Of a stretch of 64,000 nucleotides of DNA, positions 1 to 10,289 are shown one piece after another. The DNA comes from CAWDDA01 sp963813345 (lineage in GTDB: Bacteria > Acidobacteriota > Blastocatellia > RBC074): NCBI GenBank assembly GCA_963813345.1, contig CAWEYR010000028.1, forward strand, positions 310,001 to 374,000, given 5' to 3'. The position numbers were made by a program, and so were the translations under genes. Position 1 is the stretch's first letter; each line of letters begins with the position of its first letter. The notes beneath the pieces were generated by a model that saw only the letters and a program-made list of their open reading frames with translations, searched no databases and was not told the origin of the DNA.

Positions 1-1004
1 GGTTTTCCAAGACCGATCACCACTCTGTTCGGAGATCGCGTATTGATATAAGTCACCCCAGCGCTACCAAGCAGTCGCGCGGCATCAGTAACGCGGAAAA
101 GTTCGAGCGCCTCCAGGTCTTTGCGATCGATCGCATCAAGAACCTGTAGCGCGGTGTCGACTTGTCTTCGATAGTCGCCGAGACTTGCAACCACCTTGAC
201 CCGCCGACGAGCGAGTTGGAGATGTACTCCATCTAAATCATCGAAATGAACCTCATCGATTCGATCGATCAGTGCGCTGTCAGCCTGCGACTCATTGCCA
301 ACGCCCAGCTCGCCGACCAGAGTCTGGTATGCAAGAAGCCGCTGCTGATTCGCTTCGCGGTTTTCACCAGGACTCTTCTCCGGACCTTCGCGCAATCCGC
401 TGAGCAGAGGGAGCTCCTGTTTATCGTTCGCATCGCCCTTGAAAGTGCCCTGCTCATCAAGGATCACGCCGTCCCGGTCCACCCAGACAAGGACCCCATT
501 CGAGAGTCTCGCGAGCACGTATGGCTCACGCTCGGTGATCGTGACCTTCAGAGTATCGGGAAGTACACGGACAACTTCGGCGTCACGGACCCACGGATGC
601 TGTCTGAGCTTTTCGCGGAGCTGTTCAAGGTTGGTTGACCAGAGACCCTGTTCGGTATTTTTATGAAGCGCGTTGATCAGCTCATCTCGCGGCGCGCGAA
701 TATCACCCCGGAGTTCGACGTTTCTCAACGCGAAGAAATCTGAAGTCGCGAAGACGCGATACGTGTAGAAAACTCCGCCCACAATCGCAATCGCAAAGGT
801 GAATGCCAGACCAGCCCGGGCATACTTCAGCGCCTGGCCGATCTGCGCTCGCAGCTGCTCTTGTTTTGCGGCCCGGCGGCTCCCCATTCCGTTTGAGCGT
901 ACTGTCGGGCGCGCTGGAGCTACGCGACGATGTCGAACCGCGAGATCACTTGCAGTGTGCGCTTTACGTCCCGTCAATGGCCTTCCGCTGCCTTGCTGAG
1001 CCAC
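1..1004 (-). CDS. ftsQ: Cell division protein FtsQ (partial, 3' end outside window)
   Basis: FtsQ/DivIB is a bitopic inner-membrane protein that links early and late divisome proteins. Reading from a GTG at 1004, the frame stays open to the window edge (about 334 codons). The cytoplasmic N-terminus of about 60 residues is rich in Arg and Lys. One membrane segment spans roughly residues 62-83, followed at about 89-160 by a POTRA-like domain (FFALRNVELRG onward). The start is supported by AAAGGAG at 1012-1018 and by its position three bases after the murC stop, so the two genes are translationally close. It is the last visible gene of the dcw operon; ftsA and ftsZ would be expected next. The identification rests on architecture and position, because FtsQ sequences are poorly conserved. 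Confidence 0.85.
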   Translation of the reverse strand, partial: MAQQGSGRPLTGRKAHTASDLAVRHRRVAPARPTVRSNGMGSRRAAKQEQLRAQIGQALKYARAGLAFTFAIAIVGGVFYTYRVFATSDFFALRNVELRGDIRAPRDELINALHKNTEQGLWSTNLEQLREKLRQHPWVRDAEVVRVLPDTLKVTITEREPYVLARLSNGVLVWVDRDGVILDEQGTFKGDANDKQELPLLSGLREGPEKSPGENREANQQRLLAYQTLVGELGVGNESQADSALIDRIDEVHFDDLDGVHLQLARRRVKVVASLGDYRRQVDTALQVLDAIDRKDLEALELFRVTDAARLLGSAGVTYINTRSPNRVVIGLGK

Positions 1005-1007
1005 TAA

Positions 1008-2402
1008 TTACTCCTTTTCGTTGCTCGTATTCTCAAGAAATGCTTCGCCAGCGCGCTGGACGTTGCCTGCGCCTAATGTGAGGACGAGATCGCCCGGCTG
1101 TGCATACTCTGCTATCGCCGAAGCTCCATTCTCGACGCCCCCGATGTAATGCACATTGCGGTGTCCAAATCTCTCGATCTCCTCGACAAGTGACTTGGAA
1201 GTAACACCCTCGATGCTGTCCTCACTTGCGGCATAAATGTCACAGATGAGCACCACGTCAGCGTCGTAGAAGCATCGCGCAAAATCGCTGAACAACTTCT
1301 GCGTGCGTGTGTAGCGATGCGGTTGAAAGAGGACTACAAGTCTGCGACCGCACGGTTTTGCTGCCGCAAGCGTGGCTCGAATCTCTGTCGGATGATGGCC
1401 ATAGTCATCAACCACCAGGATTGATTCGGGATCGCTGCCGATCTCTCCCTTGATCTGAAATCGTCGTTCGGTACCACGGAATGATTCGAGACCATCCGCA
1501 ATCACGCTAAAGTCGATCTCGAGATCGAGCCCGACCGCAACCGCAGCGAGCGCGTTTCCGACGTTGTGCTCACCAGGAACGTTCAGTCGTATCCGTCCAA
1601 GCTCCTCCTGCCGGCGGCGGACCATAAACTCCGATCCGAAAGAATCGCGAAAGATCGTTACGTCAACTGCCGAAATCTCAGCCTGCGAGCGGAGACCATA
1701 GGTCACGATGCGCCTCGTGATCTGCGGAATAATCACCTGGATGTTTGGGTCATCGAGACAGATGACAACCACGCCGTAGAAAGGAACTTTGTTTACGAAC
1801 TGGACAAAACAGTCACGGATGTCTTCGATGTCTTCGTAATGATCAAGGTGTTCGAGATCGATGTTGGTCACCACAGCAAGCGTTGGTGAGAGCTTGAGAA
1901 AGCTTTTGTCGCTTTCATCCGCTTCAACCACCATGAAGTCGCCTCGCCCGAGTCTCGCGTTCGTACCCATCGCGTTTACACGGCCACCCACGACCATGGT
2001 CGGATCGAAACCAGCGCGAAACAGCACCGTCGCCACCATCGAAGTCGTCGTGGTCTTGCCGTGCGAACCGGCAATCGCTATCCCGTATTTGAGACGCATC
2101 AGCTCTGAAAGCATCTCGGCTCGCGGAATTACGGGTATCTGGCGCTTCATTGCTTCGAGCACTTCAACGTTGTCGGACCTCACAGCGGTCGACGTGACGA
2201 GCACATGCGCGCCTTCGACACTCGCGGCAGAGTGGCCTTCGAATATCTTTCCGCCAAGCGCCTCCAACCTGTCAGTGATAGCCGACCTCTTCACATCCGA
2301 GCCGGAAACCCGGTAGCCCAGGTTGAGCAGAACCTCTGCGATTCCACTCATTCCGATGCCTCCGATCCCGACAAAATGAATGTGCTGGTACTTTTTGAAC
2401 AT
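1008..2402 (-). CDS. murC: UDP-N-acetylmuramate--L-alanine ligase MurC
   Basis: MurC adds L-Ala to UDP-MurNAc in the cytoplasm, the first step of stem peptide assembly. The product is about 464 residues, normal for the family. It starts with the nucleotide-binding sequence HFVGIGGIGMSG, followed by the ATP loop GSHGKTTTT at about residues 105-115 and the Mur-ligase motif DDYGHHP in the C-terminal half. A longer in-frame extension exists upstream, but its residues (IPPEGGTT) are encoded by a palindromic repeat, so the ATG at 2402 (MFKKYQHIHF) is preferred. It lies between murG and ftsQ; murB, which often sits here, is missing. Confidence 0.95.
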   Translation of the reverse strand: MFKKYQHIHFVGIGGIGMSGIAEVLLNLGYRVSGSDVKRSAITDRLEALGGKIFEGHSAASVEGAHVLVTSTAVRSDNVEVLEAMKRQIPVIPRAEMLSELMRLKYGIAIAGSHGKTTTTSMVATVLFRAGFDPTMVVGGRVNAMGTNARLGRGDFMVVEADESDKSFLKLSPTLAVVTNIDLEHLDHYEDIEDIRDCFVQFVNKVPFYGVVVICLDDPNIQVIIPQITRRIVTYGLRSQAEISAVDVTIFRDSFGSEFMVRRRQEELGRIRLNVPGEHNVGNALAAVAVGLDLEIDFSVIADGLESFRGTERRFQIKGEIGSDPESILVVDDYGHHPTEIRATLAAAKPCGRRLVVLFQPHRYTRTQKLFSDFARCFYDADVVLICDIYAASEDSIEGVTSKSLVEEIERFGHRNVHYIGGVENGASAIAEYAQPGDLVLTLGAGNVQRAGEAFLENTSNEKE

Positions 2403-2407
2403 CCCAA

Positions 2408-2471
2408 GGTACGTTGTACCGCCTTCAGGCGGAATCTTCGGTTGCAACCATTCCGCCTGAAGGCGGTACTA
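2408..2471. repeat. Family A palindromic repeat between murG and murC
   Basis: Inverted repeat with arms GTACCGCCTTCAGGCGG and CCGCCTGAAGGCGGTAC around a loop of about 20 bases, preceded by GTACGTT. The same arms recur at least nine more times in this window, always between genes or at gene ends. This copy supplies the likely murG stop codon and lies just upstream of the murC start. A transcript through it would form a strong hairpin without a T-run. Confidence 0.9.
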
Positions 2472-3549
2472 CGCTTTCTCACTTCCCACACGCATCGCGA
2501 TATCCACGACTCTCTGTTGCCGCATCTCGCCGTGCTAGCTTTCGGCCCGCTCTGGCCATCTCCTCAAGGCGGCCAGGATTGCTAACGAGCTCGGACACTT
2601 CCTGAGCGAGCTTCTCTGCCGTCAGTTCCGCTTGAAGAATCACTCGCCCCGCGCCTGCTCGCGCTACGGCCTCTGCGTTCTTTCGCTGATGATCATCGGC
2701 GGCATAGGGGAACGGAATGAAGATTGCCCCTCTGCCTGCGGCTGCAAGCTCCGCAACGGTTGTCGCTCCCGCTCTGCAGATCACCAGGTCCGATTTTTCA
2801 AACTCCTTCGACATCTGCTCGATAAAAGGCTTCACTTCTGCCTTCAACTCCGGCCGCGTCGCGTATGCGGCCCTGACACGTTCATGGTCTGCCTCACCTG
2901 ACTGATGCACGATCGAAAGCCGGTCTCCGATCGCTGCAAGTGTTTCAAGTGCTCCGATCATCGCGTCGTTTATCGCTCTCGCGCCCTGGCTGCCTCCGGT
3001 AATCAGCACATTGACGACGCCGCCGGTCTTCCTTTCACCGATCTGAAAGAACTCTTCGCGCACCGGATTGCCGGTCACCTCTCCCTTGCTCCCGAAGAAC
3101 CTCTTCGCTTCCTCAAACGAAAGCGCCGCGGCCTTCACAAATCTTGCGAGCACGCGGTTGGTGAAACCGGGGAGCGCGTTCTGCTCGGCAATCATCGTCG
3201 GCACACCCATCAGCGCAGCCGTCAGGACCACCGGTCCCGAAGCGTATCCACCGACACCGATCACCACTTCCGGTCTGAAGGCGCGAACCAATGAACGCAC
3301 CGCAGCAAAGCTGCGCGGGAGCAGCGCCAGCGACCTGAGCTTGCTCGACATGCTCACGCGTTTGAGCGCAGCCACGTCGATCAACTCGAGTCGAAATCCT
3401 TCGCGTGGCACTATTCGCGATTCCAGTCCACGCGCCGTTCCTACAAAGATCACTTCCGCGTTCTGATTGCGACGCCGGAATTCCTGGGCAATCGCAATGC
3501 CGGGATAGATATGACCACCTGTGCCTCCGCCCGCGATAATCACTCTCAT
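2469..3549 (-). CDS. murG: UDP-GlcNAc:undecaprenyl-PP-MurNAc-pentapeptide GlcNAc transferase MurG (frameshift near 3' end)
   Basis: MurG makes lipid II from lipid I at the inner face of the membrane. The ATG at 3549 gives MRVIIAGGGTGGHIYPG, the family's N-terminal glycine loop. Later come GGSQGA and the donor-site region ICRAGATTVAELAA. The product is about 360 residues, as expected. A one-base excess near 2509-2518 shifts the last codons; in the restored frame the protein ends VVDIAMRVGSEKA, with a TAG at 2469-2471 provided by the adjacent repeat. A much longer upstream extension overlaps ftsW and is not credible. The ftsW stop lies just upstream, so the genes are tightly coupled. Confidence 0.93.
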
Positions 3550-3551
3550 CT

Positions 3552-4694
3552 CTAACCAGAGTCGTCTTGCTCGGGCCGCTGTTTTCCCCGTTCTGAGATG
3601 TTGAGCAAAATTCCGATTGCAGCGAGCGTCGTCATGAGCGAGGAACCTCCCGCGCTGACAAACGGAAGCGGGATACCTTTTGTAGGCGCAAGACTGAGGA
3701 CCACGCTCATATTGAAGAAGGCTTGAGCGATGATCATCGTAACAAGCCCGAGCGAGAGCAGGTACCCGAATCGATCCGGCGCACGGTGACACGCTTTGAG
3801 ACCGCGCCAGAGAACGAACATGAAAACCGCAAGCAGGGTAACTGTTCCGACGAGTCCAAGCTCTTCGGCCACGACTGCAAAAATAAAATCCGATTCGGCT
3901 TCAGGAAGATAGAGCAGTTTCTGTTTTCCCTGACCGAGTCCGAGCCCGTGTATTCCTCCCGAGCCAACTGCAATCAGCGACTGCATTACCTGGTAGCTCT
4001 TACCGCGCGGGTCGCTTTCGGGATCTAAAAACGCGATGATCCGTTCCCAGCGCCAACTGACGCGGCCGATGAAGTAGTAGCCCGCAATCGCAGCCAGGGG
4101 CGCAAATTTGAGCAAATGCCTTGCAGGTACGCCGGCCACAAACAGCATGACCACAAAGATCAGGCCAAGCATCGCAGTCGTCCCCAGGTCCGGTTCCTTG
4201 AGAATCAACGCACACAGAACGCCCGTGATCAACGACGCTGGAAGCACCGTCTCGACAAACCTGTCGAGAACACCCTGGGCGTGACGCTGCGTCAGGAACC
4301 ACGCGAGAAAGATCACAAGCGAGACCTTGGCAAGCTCTGACGGCTGTCCGCCGATTGGTCCAAAACTTATCCACCGGTGTGCGCCGTTTCGCGCCGGAAA
4401 GAAAAAGACCGCGATCAATAACAGGACGACTACAAAGAAGAATCCGTAGACAAGAGATGGCCGCGCGAAAAAGTGATAATCGATGCGCATTATGATCGCC
4501 ATCGCGATCAGTCCAAGAGCCGCCCATCTGAGCTGACTCCATAGAAACTGGTTCGCATCGCGCTGACCGCCCGCGGCACTGTAGACCATGATCACGCCAA
4601 AAAAGACGAGACCAACGACCGCTGCCGCAAGCCAGACGTCCCACTTTATGCGCTCAAAAGAGTCGAGCCCTCGGATTTTTCTCTCTTCAACCAT
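3552..4694 (-). CDS. ftsW: Septal peptidoglycan polymerase FtsW (SEDS family)
   Basis: FtsW is the SEDS-family glycosyltransferase that polymerises septal peptidoglycan with its partner PBP (FtsI, also in this cluster). The 380-residue product is strongly hydrophobic, with about ten membrane segments. It carries family landmarks such as the GLGLGQGKQKLLYLPEAESD region, followed by an EE(L)G stretch, and PFVSAGGSS near the C-terminus. It is intact, begins with MVEERKIRG, and sits three bases from murG and close behind murD. Position inside dcw favours FtsW over its paralogue RodA. Confidence 0.93.
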   Translation of the reverse strand: MVEERKIRGLDSFERIKWDVWLAAAVVGLVFFGVIMVYSAAGGQRDANQFLWSQLRWAALGLIAMAIIMRIDYHFFARPSLVYGFFFVVVLLLIAVFFFPARNGAHRWISFGPIGGQPSELAKVSLVIFLAWFLTQRHAQGVLDRFVETVLPASLITGVLCALILKEPDLGTTAMLGLIFVVMLFVAGVPARHLLKFAPLAAIAGYYFIGRVSWRWERIIAFLDPESDPRGKSYQVMQSLIAVGSGGIHGLGLGQGKQKLLYLPEAESDFIFAVVAEELGLVGTVTLLAVFMFVLWRGLKACHRAPDRFGYLLSLGLVTMIIAQAFFNMSVVLSLAPTKGIPLPFVSAGGSSLMTTLAAIGILLNISERGKQRPEQDDSG

Positions 4695-4707
4695 TCTTCT
4701 TCTGACG

Positions 4708-4736
4708 GAGGCAAGCTAAAGCTTGAACTCCATGCC
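4708..4736. repeat. Family B half-repeat at the 3' end of murD
   Basis: The sequence GCAAGCTAAAGCTTGAACTC at the murD terminus matches one arm of the family B repeats at 32.5 and 34.4 kb. On the minus strand it reads GGAGTTCAAGCTTTAG and encodes the last residues of MurD (EFKL) together with its TAG stop. The repeat has therefore become part of the coding sequence. Confidence 0.85.
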
Positions 4737-6097
4737 CGCAGCCAACTTCAGAACCGCTTCCTTGAATACACGGCCGCGGTGTTCATAGTTTTCGAACATA
4801 TCGAAGCTCGCGCAGGCCGGTGCCAGGAGCACAACATCTCCCGGCTTTGTCGCATCAAAGGCATCCTCAACTGCCTTCCCCATCGTTTCTGCGCGCAAAA
4901 CTGGAACTGCACCCTCGATCGCGCTCGCAATCTTCTCGGCTGCGGCTCCAATCAGCACAGCAGCACGGCATCTGGACGCCACCAGCGGACCAAGCGGCGA
5001 GTAATCGCTGCCCTTGTCCTTGCCTCCAAGAATGACGACAACCGGTGAATCAAAAGACTCGAGTGCTTTGATCGCAGCATCAACATTGGTCGCTTTCGAG
5101 TCGTTGTAGAACTCGACTCCCCTGCTCGACGCGACGAACTCGAGACGATGTTCGACGCCACGAAACTCGGTAACCGTTGCTCGCATGGATTCAGTTGAAG
5201 CGCCACACGCGAGACCCAGACCAAGCGCCGCCATCACGTTCTCCAGATTGTGGTCGCCCTTCAATCCGATCTCACCTCTCGTAATCAGTTCGCGCTCGCG
5301 CCCATTTGATCGCTCAACTACAACATCGCCATTCAGAAAGATTCCCTCGTCAAGCGTGCCGCGACGACTGAAGAGCACTGTACGCGCCGGCGTACGGCCA
5401 GCCACCGACAGAACACGTTCATCGTCACCGTTGAGCACGGCCGTATCGTCCCGCGTCTGGTTGCGGAAGATATTCCCTTTAGCATCGGCGTACTCATCCA
5501 TCGAGGGGTATCGATCGAGATGATCCGGACTAATGTTGAGCAGCGCTGCCGCTTGAAAATGCAACCGGTCGACTGATTCAAGTTGAAAGCTGCTCATCTC
5601 AATCACTGTGACACTATCGTCCCGCGAGCCCTCGACGAGCGATATCAGCGGCGTTCCGATATTGCCCCCTACCTCAGCGGGAATTCCGGCACGAGCAAGC
5701 AACAAGCCGGTCAGGGTCGTCGTCGTAGTCTTTCCATTCGAGCCGGTGATACCGATGAGACGTCCCTTCAGGAACCTGGATGCAAGCTCAACCTCGCCAA
5801 TGACCGGAATTGAACGCGCGCGTGCGCGTTCAAATGGAAGCTGAGCTAACGGAACACCGGGACTCACGACTATCAGATCGGCGTTTTCAAATAACTCGAT
5901 CGGGTGTCCACCTCCAACGAGCGAAATACTGGGAGATGTGCCAGAAGATATTATCGATCGGGCTTCCACCAACTCCTCCTCCGGCCGAACATCGTTGATC
6001 GTTACGTGAGCACCACGCTTCGCAAGAAATCTTGCAGCCGCAATTCCGCTGCGCGCCGCCGCCGACAACCAGGTATCTCTTTGCCCGCGACTTGCAA
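4716..6097 (-). CDS. murD: UDP-N-acetylmuramoylalanine--D-glutamate ligase MurD (5' frameshifts)
   Basis: MurD adds D-Glu to UDP-MurNAc-L-Ala. The body is clear: GITGSNGKTTTTTLTG (ATP loop), a central domain with NISPDHLDRY, and the C-terminal motifs HRLEFV and NDSKATN. The first 12 or so residues are broken by two apparent one-base insertions between about 6064 and 6083. With these corrected the start reads LQVAGKRYLVVGAARSGI, probably from a TTG at 6097. The C-terminal five residues (MEFKL) come from a repeat element. It lies between mraY and ftsW. Since the enzyme is essential, the shifts are probably sequence errors. Confidence 0.9.
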
Positions 6098-6107
6098 CGT
6101 AATGAAA

Positions 6108-6175
6108 GTACGTTGTACCGCCTTCAGGCGGAATATTCGTTTGTCACGATTTCGCCTAAAGGCGGTACAACGTAC
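6108..6175. repeat. Family A palindromic repeat between mraY and murD
   Basis: A full inverted copy: GTACGTTGTACCGCC on the left, GGCGGTACAACGTAC on the right, with short internal differences (one arm has CCTAAAGG in place of CCTGAAGG). It separates mraY from murD inside an otherwise tight operon. Confidence 0.9.
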
Positions 6176-7282
6176 CTACCTCAATTTCAACGTCGTCAGA
6201 CTGAGCAGCGCGAAAAGGATCGCGATGATCAGAAAGCGGAAGACAATCTTCGATTCCTTCCAGCCAAGCAATTCGAAATGGTGATGCACCGGCGCCATCT
6301 TGAAGATGCGTCGGCCAGTCAACTTGTAATAACCAACCTGAAGCATCACGGAGAGTGCTTCGATGACAAAGACCCCTCCGAGAATCGGAAGCACCAGCTC
6401 CTGCTTGATAAGCACGCTGATGATTCCCAAAGCACCACCGATTCCCAGACTGCCGACATCGCCCATGAAAACTTCTGCCGGCGGCGCGTTGTACCAGAGA
6501 AAGCCGAGACTCGCACCGACGAGAGCACCTCCGACGACGGTGCACTTCCCAGACGGTTGCGATGTGAACCAGGTCAAGGTAGTCGGCAAATTGAGAATGT
6601 CCGGTGACGTAGGTAAACGCCGTCAAAGCCGATGCGGCAACTATCGTGACACTGATCGCGAGTCCATCGAGTCCATCAGTCAAATTGACGGCATTCGAAG
6701 TACCGACGAGCACAATAATGATCAACCCGACATAGAGCGCCACAGGCAGTATCGGGTGAAAACTCTTGAAGAATGGCACGCTCAATACGGCCGAATAGTC
6801 GGTGAGGATGAAAAAGAGCCGCACCCACCAGGACTCCGACTGCAACCAGTCCCAGGATTTTCTGGCGCCCAGTCAGACCGAGGCTTCGCTTGCGCACTAT
6901 CTTTATATAGTCGTCAGCGAAACCCACGCCTGCACATCCAACCATCCCCAACATGGCAATCCACACAAAACCTTTCCTCAGGTCTGCCCACAGCAACGTC
7001 GAGATCACTACGGAGAGCATGATCAGCACGCCCCCCATTGTCGGGGTTCCCCGCTTCGATCTGATGCGACGCCGGCCCCTCCTCGCGAATCTCCTGCCCG
7101 TACTTGAACGCGGCAAGCTTGCGTATCATGTACGGGCCGAAGAGAAGGCTCACGACCAGTGCCGTCACCGCGGCATACGCCGTGCGAAAGGTTACATACT
7201 GGAAGACGTTGAGAATCTTCAGTACCGGCAGCTGATTCGCGTACTGACGAAAGAGAACCTCGTAGAAGAGAAAATAGAACAT
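6176..7282 (-). CDS. mraY: Phospho-MurNAc-pentapeptide transferase MraY (three frameshifts)
   Basis: MraY attaches phospho-MurNAc-pentapeptide to undecaprenyl phosphate, making lipid I. The span equals about 369 codons, the normal length, but the protein is spread over the three frames with shifts near 7050, 6840 and 6575. The pieces read in order: an N-terminal membrane segment (MFYFLFYEVLFRQYA), TPTMGGVLIM, GFADDYIKIVRK, then NLTDGLDGLA (Mg-binding and active-site region), and finally the HHHFE motif followed by ELLGWKES. All hallmark motifs survive, and the gene is essential, so the shifts are most likely sequencing errors. It sits between murF and murD, the usual order. Confidence 0.9.
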
Positions 7283-7303
7283 GCGCGATCAGTTGCGCCT
7301 ACC

Positions 7304-8743
7304 CTAGCCGGCCTTCTCCACATCAAATCGAGATCTTAAGTTTTCAACGACCTTCTCGGTTTTTACTCCGCGCGAGCCTTTGACAAGTACGATGTCTCCC
7401 GCGCGCGCAATCGCCGCTACCCTGGCTGCAGCTTCGTTCGGCGTTTCATAAAAGACAGCTTCCGCTCCCGCCTTTGCCGCCGCATCAACCAGTTCGCTTG
7501 CCTGTCCCCTTACTCCGACGACAATGTTGACTCCCTCCTTCACCATCGCGCGTCCACACTCGCGATGCATTTCGGAACTATGTTCACCCAGCTCGAGCAT
7601 TTCTCCAGCAACAACGATCCGTCGCTTGAATCCGGTCGCATTCGCGATCGCTTTAACTGCTTCCACGAGCGCTGCCGGATTCGAGTTGTACGTGTCGTCG
7701 ACGACCGTCACACCGTTCGGAAAACGGATCACTTCGCCGCGCATCTTCGATGGAGTCGCCGCAGAAAGCGATTGAGCTATTTGCCGCGTTCCCAGGCCGA
7801 CGCTATGACCGACAGCCGCAGCCGCAAGCGCGTTGTAGACGTTGTGTTGTCCCGCCAACCGCAGGACAACCGTCGCCTGACCGCTCGGAGTCTTGAGATC
7901 AAACCGCGTCGCGCTCAGGTCTTCCTCGGTACGAACTGCGCTTGCCACGACGTGAGCCTCTTGATTGATGCCAAAACTGACGACACGCAGATCGCGCCGC
8001 CGCTCGGCCATTGCGATCACCCGTGCATCGTCAGCGTTGAGGACTGCAATCCCGCCGAGTCTGATTCCATCAATCAGCTCAGCCTTGGCGCGGGCAATTC
8101 GATCCTCTGAGCCGAAGAACTCGATGTGCGCCGTTCCAACATTGCCGACGACGCCAATCTGAGGTGGAGCAATATCCACGAGGCGAGCGATCTCACCGAA
8201 GGTGCTCATCCCCATTTCGAGAACGGCAAAGTCATAATTCTCCGGTCTCTCGCCTTTGAGAATCATCCGTGAGACGGCCAACGGCAGACCGATCGCGGTA
8301 TTGAGATTGCCGAGTGACTTGAGGACCCGGCCTGCCCCTTCCAACACGCCCGCTGTCAGGTCCTTGATCGTTGTCTTTCCGGCGCTCGCCGTGATCCCGA
8401 CAACCCGTCCCTGCCATCTCGAGATGACTCGTGCCGCGAGCTCTGCGAGCGCGAACACGGTATTCTCGACAAAGATCAACCGCCCGGCCCATTCTCCGAA
8501 CGTCTCGAAACTACCAGGCCCTCCCAGCTTTCGATGTGTGACGACTGCTGCGAGCGCTCCTTTTTCAAAGACCTGATCGATGAACCTGTGTCCGTCGGTT
8601 TTTTCTCCGGCAATCGCGATAAAGAGCTCGCCCGGGCCGACTGAGCGCGAGTCGATCGCGAACCCGCTTGGTTCGCTCGAGGCGAGATCGTCGCTCATCA
8701 TGTGGCTCGCGCCGCAAAGGCGCGCAATCTCACCGAGCGTCAC
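7304..8743 (-). CDS. murF: UDP-MurNAc-tripeptide--D-Ala-D-Ala ligase MurF
   Basis: MurF adds the D-Ala-D-Ala dipeptide, completing the cytoplasmic pentapeptide precursor. The intact 479-residue protein begins MTLGEIARLCGASH, has the ATP loop GITASAGKTTIKDL at about residue 115, and the MurF-typical DDTYNSNPAAL in the C-terminal half. The size is normal. It follows murE after about 38 bases and precedes mraY by about 20 bases, so it is very likely co-transcribed with both. Confidence 0.96.
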   Translation of the reverse strand: MTLGEIARLCGASHMMSDDLASSEPSGFAIDSRSVGPGELFIAIAGEKTDGHRFIDQVFEKGALAAVVTHRKLGGPGSFETFGEWAGRLIFVENTVFALAELAARVISRWQGRVVGITASAGKTTIKDLTAGVLEGAGRVLKSLGNLNTAIGLPLAVSRMILKGERPENYDFAVLEMGMSTFGEIARLVDIAPPQIGVVGNVGTAHIEFFGSEDRIARAKAELIDGIRLGGIAVLNADDARVIAMAERRRDLRVVSFGINQEAHVVASAVRTEEDLSATRFDLKTPSGQATVVLRLAGQHNVYNALAAAAVGHSVGLGTRQIAQSLSAATPSKMRGEVIRFPNGVTVVDDTYNSNPAALVEAVKAIANATGFKRRIVVAGEMLELGEHSSEMHRECGRAMVKEGVNIVVGVRGQASELVDAAAKAGAEAVFYETPNEAAARVAAIARAGDIVLVKGSRGVKTEKVVENLRSRFDVEKAG

Positions 8744-8781
8744 TTGGAACTCTTCCGGTACCTACACGTACCTTGCAGGCA

Positions 8782-10287
8782 TCAACTGGCATCTCTTCTC
8801 GCGATGAGCGCTTCACGCGCAACCAGGCGATCGTCAAAGTCGATCTTGCCGTCCGCGAGAATCTGATACGTTTCGTGACCTTTGCCCGCAATCAACACGG
8901 TATCTTGAGGCGCGGCCTGGGTGATCGCTCGAAAGATCGCTCCGCGCCTATCAGCGATCAATTCGTACTGCCCGCCAACCCGGTCGAGTCCGACTCTGAT
9001 ATAGGTGAGGATCATATTCGGCTCTTCGCTCCGCGGGTTGTCAGACGTTGCGATCACCCAGTGACTCAAGCGGCCCGCGACTTCACCCATCAAAGGGCGT
9101 TTTTGTTTGTCGCGGTCGCCTCCGCATCCGAAAACTGTAATGATTCGTCCATCACTCCCGCTCATCGCCTCACGAATCGTGTGGAGAACATTGGCTAGAG
9201 CGTCCGGAGTGTGTGCGTAATCAACGATCACAGTAGGATCGTCATCAGTGCCCTTCACGCGTTCAAACCTCCCAGCCACGCGCTGGCACTGTCTTATTCC
9301 GTGTTCAATCACGTCGCGCGAATAGTCGAGCGCGAGCCCGATTCCAATCGCACAAAGAATGTTGTACGCATGCGGTTTACCGACAAGCGGCGAGACCACA
9401 TCGATCTCTCCGCGCGGCGTCTCCGCAGTGAAGTTCAAACCATCGAAACCGGCGTCACCAAGCGTTGTAGCGATGTCAGCTCGCGCACTGATCGCATAAC
9501 TCATTGCAGCCCGGCCACCGAGTGCCATGAGCTCCTGTCCGCGGGGATCATCAATGTTGATCACGCTCGAGGCCGGCTTTGACCCGAGACTGCCATCAAA
9601 CAGTCGCCGCTTGACCGCGAAATACTCATCGAGTGTGCTGTGATAGTCGAGATGGTCCTGCGTCAGATTCGTGAATGCCGCAACGGCGAAATCGACTCCG
9701 TCGACGCGATGGAGATCGATTGCATGCGATGAAACCTCCATGACAGCCGTCCGGGCGCCTGCCTCGTGCGCACGGCTCAGAAAATCCTGAATGTCTGAAG
9801 CCTCAGGCGTCGTATGTTCTGCCTCGACCTCCTCGCTGCCAATGCGATAACTGATTGTCCCCATCATCGCTGGTACTTCACCGGCCGCCTGGCTGATCGA
9901 GGCGACAAGATGCGCCGTCGTTGTCTTGCCATTCGTGCCAGTGATGCCTGCGACTTTGAGCAGCCTCGACGGATTCCCCTGGACGAGCGAGGCCGCGCGG
10001 CTCAGCGCAACGCGCGCATCCGCGACCTCTATCCAGACGCCTGTATACCCTTCAGGCCTCGGCTGCTCGGAGACAATAGCTATCGCGCCGCGTTTCGCTG
10101 CTTCACCAACGAAGCGATTTCCGTCGGTGTGTGCGCCCTGGATCGCAACGAAGATGCCCCCCGGCACCACGCGGCGCGAATCGTGGGTGACAGCAGAACG
10201 AGCCCGGTTAACCGGAGCTTCGATGCCCGCGCCCGAAACCCGCGCTCCCAGCTCATTTGCTATCTCACCTATCGTGATCATGCTCAT
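8782..10287 (-). CDS. murE: UDP-MurNAc-L-Ala-D-Glu--2,6-diaminopimelate ligase MurE
   Basis: MurE adds the third stem-peptide residue. The 501-residue protein is intact: TIGEIANELGARV at the start, ATP loop GITGTNGKTTTAHL, TTPEASDIQ, and DNPRSEEP in the C-terminal domain. A DNPR motif is characteristic of enzymes that use meso-diaminopimelate rather than lysine, so DAP-type peptidoglycan is predicted (family knowledge applied to a visible motif). It is separated from upstream ftsI by a palindromic tandem-repeat region at 10290-10390. Confidence 0.95.
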   Translation of the reverse strand: MSMITIGEIANELGARVSGAGIEAPVNRARSAVTHDSRRVVPGGIFVAIQGAHTDGNRFVGEAAKRGAIAIVSEQPRPEGYTGVWIEVADARVALSRAASLVQGNPSRLLKVAGITGTNGKTTTAHLVASISQAAGEVPAMMGTISYRIGSEEVEAEHTTPEASDIQDFLSRAHEAGARTAVMEVSSHAIDLHRVDGVDFAVAAFTNLTQDHLDYHSTLDEYFAVKRRLFDGSLGSKPASSVINIDDPRGQELMALGGRAAMSYAISARADIATTLGDAGFDGLNFTAETPRGEIDVVSPLVGKPHAYNILCAIGIGLALDYSRDVIEHGIRQCQRVAGRFERVKGTDDDPTVIVDYAHTPDALANVLHTIREAMSGSDGRIITVFGCGGDRDKQKRPLMGEVAGRLSHWVIATSDNPRSEEPNMILTYIRVGLDRVGGQYELIADRRGAIFRAITQAAPQDTVLIAGKGHETYQILADGKIDFDDRLVAREALIARRDAS

Positions 10288-10289
10288 TT

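Noticed and set aside
1566..2585. Plus-strand open frames across the mur genes
   Set aside because: They are antisense to clearly conserved Mur ligases, lack ribosome sites and have Arg/Ser-rich shadow composition.
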